Part shown: positions 35,725-38,385 of the stretch, piece by piece
How the letters are laid out: each line of letters begins with the position of its first letter
How positions within the stretch are numbered: the first letter of the stretch is position 1
Source: Chromatiales bacterium
GTDB taxonomy: Bacteria; Pseudomonadota; Gammaproteobacteria; Xanthomonadales; SZUA-36
Assembly: GCA_024640045.1 (NCBI GenBank)
Contig: JAHEFS010000013.1
Location: 1 to 38,385 of the forward strand
DNA: 38,385 bases
Direction: 5' to 3'
The notes under the pieces: generated by a model
Database searches by the model: none
What the model saw: the letters and a program-made list of their open reading frames with translations, nothing else
What the model was told of the DNA's origin: nothing
Made by a program: the position numbers and the translations under genes

Positions 35725-37449
35725 ATGTGTAAAGTGCCCTCATTTTTTTGCTGGCTGCTCATGATGACTGCGCTGTCTGGCGTGCCTGGCCCGATGCGGG
35801 ACGGCTGGGCTCAGCAGAATGAAGTCGGGTTCCAGGAGAGCAATCCGCAGACGAGCTGGGCCCGGTTGCCTGATCCAGAGCAGGATGCCTTGCTCGAGCA
35901 ACTGCTTTCGGCGCTGGCTGAGAGGCCAGACAATAGTGGAATATTGACCGAGTTGGATGACCTCCTGTCGGATGTGCTGATCCAGGCGGAAGCGTTGGCC
36001 GACGAGGGCCAGTTGTCGGAAATGGGGCAGTTACTGGATGTGGTGCGCGGCATCAATCCGGGCAAGTCCGGGCTCAGGCAGGCCCGGGAGCGCCATGAGG
36101 CCCTGGTGCAGGTGGAGCACTGGCTGGCGAATGCCGACCTCGCACTCAACAGTGGCAAATTGGTGGAACCCCAATCGCAGAGCGCTGCCTACTTTTATCG
36201 CAAGGTGCTTGCGATACAGCCCGAAAACATCCAGGCCATGGCGGGTCTCGGACAGGTGCAGTCCGGGCTAATCCAGCGAGCGCAGGTAGCGGCCCAGGAA
36301 ATGGACTTTGAACTGGCGGCAGACTGGTTACTGGAAGCCGAAGGAGTCATGGATGACCAGTCCCAGGTCGAGTTGGCTCAGGCCAGGATCGCAAATGCGC
36401 GAGACGCGCAATCTGATCGTATCGAACAGGAAATCATGAGCCTGTTGGCGCAAGGGCAGTTCAACCGGGCGGAGATCATGCTGATCGATATGGTTGCACT
36501 GGGTACCGGGGAGGGAAAAATCGCCGTGTTGCGCCAGCGAATCGATGAAGCCCGGGCCTATGGCAACTTTTCTCCGGGCCAGGTCGTCAGGGATGCATTC
36601 CATCGCCAAGCTGGATTTGCTCCGGAGGTGGTAGTTATTGTCGCAGGTAGTTTTCTCATGGGTTCGGCCGAAGGTGAGACGGGTGCCTCGGATGAAGAAT
36701 TCCCCCAGCATCGGGTCACCCTGGCGAAGGGCTTTGCACTGGGCAGGACTGAGGTTACGGTTGGAGAATTCAGGGGCTTTATCGAAGCCACCGGGTATCG
36801 AACGCATGCACAGGAAGAGGGTGTTTCACAGGTTTATGACGAACGGTCAGGGCGCCTGACCGAGCGTGAAGGGATCAGTTGGCGTCATGATTTTTCTGGC
36901 CGGACCGCGCATGACGAGAGCCCTGTTCTGCATGTCACCTGGGACGATGCCCAGGCCTATGTCGATTGGTTGTCATCGGTGACTGGAGCGTCCTATCGCT
37001 TGCCCTCTGAAGCCGAATTCGAATATGCCCTTCGGGGCGGATCGACAACACCCTATTGGTGGGGCGAAGCTACGCCGCCAGACGAGCTGGAAAATCTCAC
37101 TGGGGACGGTGATACATCATCCCGCAATCGCAACTGGTCAGTCGCCTTCAAGGGGTATGCGGATGGCCATTGGGGTCCTGCCCCGGCAGGTTATTTTCCT
37201 GCCAACGGTTTTGGTCTTCATGACATGGCGGGAAATGTCAGTGAGTGGGTTGCCGATTGCTGGCATGCGAATTACATGCGAGCGCCAACTGACGGTTCTG
37301 CCTGGAACAACCCAGGGTGTCAGCGTCGCGTGGTGCGTGGTGGTTACTGGGCCGGCGCCCCCAAGCAATCCCGTTCCGCCGCGCGCCTGTTCGCCGATGC
37401 CAGTCTGCATGGCCCGCGTGTGGGGTTCAGAATAGCGCGGGATCTCTGA
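35725..37449 (+). CDS. Exported TPR-like/SUMF1 (formylglycine-generating enzyme-like) protein
   Basis: A 574-residue protein. An N-terminal hydrophobic segment (about 5-29) suggests export or anchoring. Residues 50-290 are helical and repeat-like (EALADEGQLSEMGQLLDVV, AADWLLEAEGVMDD, LLAQGQFNRAEIMLIDMV), resembling TPR or coiled repeats. From about 302 the SUMF1/EgtB/PvdO domain begins with VVIVAGSFLMGS, then EFPQHRVTLAKGFALGRTEVTVGEF, YRLPSEAEFEYALRGG and ANGFGLHDMAGNVSEWVADCW, ending RRVVRGGYWAG and GPRVGFRIARDL. The cysteine pair that catalyses formylglycine formation should follow RVVRGG but is replaced by WAGAPKQSR. It is therefore probably a binding or structural member rather than an FGE. 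It is convergent with the nuclease gene. Confidence 0.85.
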   Translation: MCKVPSFFCWLLMMTALSGVPGPMRDGWAQQNEVGFQESNPQTSWARLPDPEQDALLEQLLSALAERPDNSGILTELDDLLSDVLIQAEALADEGQLSEMGQLLDVVRGINPGKSGLRQARERHEALVQVEHWLANADLALNSGKLVEPQSQSAAYFYRKVLAIQPENIQAMAGLGQVQSGLIQRAQVAAQEMDFELAADWLLEAEGVMDDQSQVELAQARIANARDAQSDRIEQEIMSLLAQGQFNRAEIMLIDMVALGTGEGKIAVLRQRIDEARAYGNFSPGQVVRDAFHRQAGFAPEVVVIVAGSFLMGSAEGETGASDEEFPQHRVTLAKGFALGRTEVTVGEFRGFIEATGYRTHAQEEGVSQVYDERSGRLTEREGISWRHDFSGRTAHDESPVLHVTWDDAQAYVDWLSSVTGASYRLPSEAEFEYALRGGSTTPYWWGEATPPDELENLTGDGDTSSRNRNWSVAFKGYADGHWGPAPAGYFPANGFGLHDMAGNVSEWVADCWHANYMRAPTDGSAWNNPGCQRRVVRGGYWAGAPKQSRSAARLFADASLHGPRVGFRIARDL

Positions 37450-37472
37450 AGGGCCCGGGCCGGACCTCCAGC

Positions 37473-38285
37473 TCAGTCGGTTTCGGTCAGGACCGTGTTG
37501 AGAATCCGGGCCAACCGGCGGCCGGCCAGTTCTATGCGATCCAAAGCCAACAACCAACTTGCTGCAGCGAATTCCGGGGTGATTTCAGCTTGGGGCGGGT
37601 AGCCCGTCTGCCGCACGAGCCGGTGGGACTCGCGGGCCCACACATCCGCTTCCTTAGCCTGCCAATTCGCTGGCAGGGGGGCGTCCATCCGGGCGATCAG
37701 GTCCGGGGTTAATAACTGCCATTCAGGGTAGTTCTCTTCAAGCAGGGCATGGTCCCAGAAATAGTGCAGACCCATCTCCTCACCCTGATAAATAACTTCA
37801 GTATCGTTGCCCCCGCGATCGTAAACATATCCAACGTGCAGGGGTTGATGAATGTCGCCAACAAAATGGCACACACGCGCCCAGGCTTGCCAGCGGGTTT
37901 CCGGATCGGCGTTGGCGTTGCCCAATTCCGCGGCATAGCGTCCGATTGCGCCGGCAACGCAGAGATCATCCTTGCAGTCTCGGGCGGGTTCGAAGCCAGC
38001 TTCACTCCTGGGTACGTTGATGTAGTGCTGAGGACGGCTCCAGTTTCCCTCCGGTGTCGCCCGGAAGTCATCCGGCCAGTTGCAGGCCGCCGCAATCACA
38101 TCTGAATCGCTTGAAGACATGATCTGGTGAAGCGACTCCCGGGCTGCCGGCGTCAATTGCTCCTGGGCCAATTGCCCGACCACCTGGTGAATTTCCGGCC
38201 CCCAGGCATGGCTGCTCACAGGCAAGCAAAGCACTACCGCCGTCAGGCCTGCCAAGGTGACTCTTGCAGATAAGAGAATATTCAT
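37473..38285 (-). CDS. S1/P1-type nuclease (zinc-dependent, secreted)
   Basis: A 270-residue protein with a signal peptide ending SSHA, followed directly by WGPEIHQVVG. Cleavage there gives an N-terminal tryptophan, which ligates zinc in the P1/S1 nuclease family together with the following histidine. Other zinc-binding segments are HYINV, CHFVGDIHQPLHVGY, GGNDTEV and GLHYFWDHALLE. The family cleaves single-stranded DNA and RNA (3'-nucleotidase/nuclease) outside the cytoplasm. I start at ATG 38285; a longer reading from 38351 would cross the terminator hairpin at 38328-38357. Confidence 0.9.
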   Translation of the reverse strand: MNILLSARVTLAGLTAVVLCLPVSSHAWGPEIHQVVGQLAQEQLTPAARESLHQIMSSSDSDVIAAACNWPDDFRATPEGNWSRPQHYINVPRSEAGFEPARDCKDDLCVAGAIGRYAAELGNANADPETRWQAWARVCHFVGDIHQPLHVGYVYDRGGNDTEVIYQGEEMGLHYFWDHALLEENYPEWQLLTPDLIARMDAPLPANWQAKEADVWARESHRLVRQTGYPPQAEITPEFAAASWLLALDRIELAGRRLARILNTVLTETD

Positions 38286-38327
38286 TTCGCTATTGTCGCG
38301 CAAAACCGATCGGAAATCAGGAGGCAG

Positions 38328-38357
38328 AAAAAACGCAGGGTGCCGAAGCACCCTGCG
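38328..38357 (-). terminator. Intrinsic terminator for a gene beyond the right edge
   Basis: On the minus strand CGCAGGGTGC pairs with GCACCCTGCG around a TTCG tetraloop, followed by TTTTTT (38333-38328). The 10-bp stem, stable tetraloop and T run make a strong terminator. It would end a minus-strand gene lying to the right of the window and insulate the nuclease gene. Confidence 0.9.
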
Positions 38358-38385
38358 TGGTTGGTGGCCGTCAGGCCGATTGAGT

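Noticed and set aside
36640-37449. Functional formylglycine-generating enzyme
   Set aside because: The catalytic cysteine pair is missing after RVVRGG, and no sulfatase gene is nearby.

Overview
The window is chromosomal DNA of a gammaproteobacterium. The order nuo operon, initiator tRNA, rimP-nusA-infB-rbfA-truB-rpsO-pnp resembles what I know from Xanthomonadales and neighbouring Chromatiales or Woeseia-like lineages. KdkA and heptosyltransferase-type genes indicate a Gram-negative lipopolysaccharide core. Genus assignment is not possible from the sequence alone. Base composition looks GC-rich and even, except for a few AT-rich promoter regions near 24.3 kb and 32.2 kb. I see no insertion sequence, prophage, CRISPR array or plasmid function.

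Region 1 (1-9924) is the distal part of a 14-gene type complex I operon: the end of nuoF, then nuoG, H, I, J, K, L, M and N. All are on the + strand and tightly spaced or overlapping (ATGA and TGATG junctions). Together they encode the proton-pumping NADH:quinone oxidoreductase.

Region 2 (9925-18930) is the classic translation and RNA-metabolism block. A strong stable-RNA promoter drives initiator tRNA-fMet. Two intrinsic terminator or attenuator hairpins follow (a rimP-leader type arrangement), then rimP, nusA, infB, rbfA and truB. A separate promoter and structured leader precede rpsO, and pnp follows and ends at a strong terminator. NusA, IF2, RbfA, TruB, S15 and PNPase link transcription termination, ribosome maturation, initiation and RNA decay.

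Region 3 (18931-24200) is envelope-related. It holds a membrane methyltransferase, a DUF6165 protein, a GT9 heptosyltransferase-like protein (-), Kdo kinase kdkA and a GNAT acetyltransferase. After these comes a two-gene minus-strand unit: an outer-membrane barrel protein and an exported protein whose only plausible start is CTG.

Region 4 (24200-32170) is mixed housekeeping and stress genes. It contains an SPFH membrane protein with a ribbon-helix-helix partner, and a minus-strand pair of Lon-like protease and membrane-anchored thioredoxin-fold protein. It also contains an alpha/beta hydrolase, a periplasmic cyclophilin, an EamA transporter and an unknown membrane protein.

Region 5 (32170-38385) holds a DUF6502 gene behind an unusual control region, with twin 12-bp palindromes and a 150-nt structured leader. 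It continues with tRNA-Arg(CCT), an rnd/TolB-like pair, a TPR-SUMF1 protein lacking the catalytic cysteines of formylglycine-generating enzyme, an S1/P1 nuclease, and a terminator for a gene beyond the right edge.

The window is mostly conserved core genome. The parts least explained by known biology are the DUF6502 control region, the SPFH/RHH pair, the CTG-start exported gene with its barrel partner, and the switch-like hairpins around rpsO and pnp.
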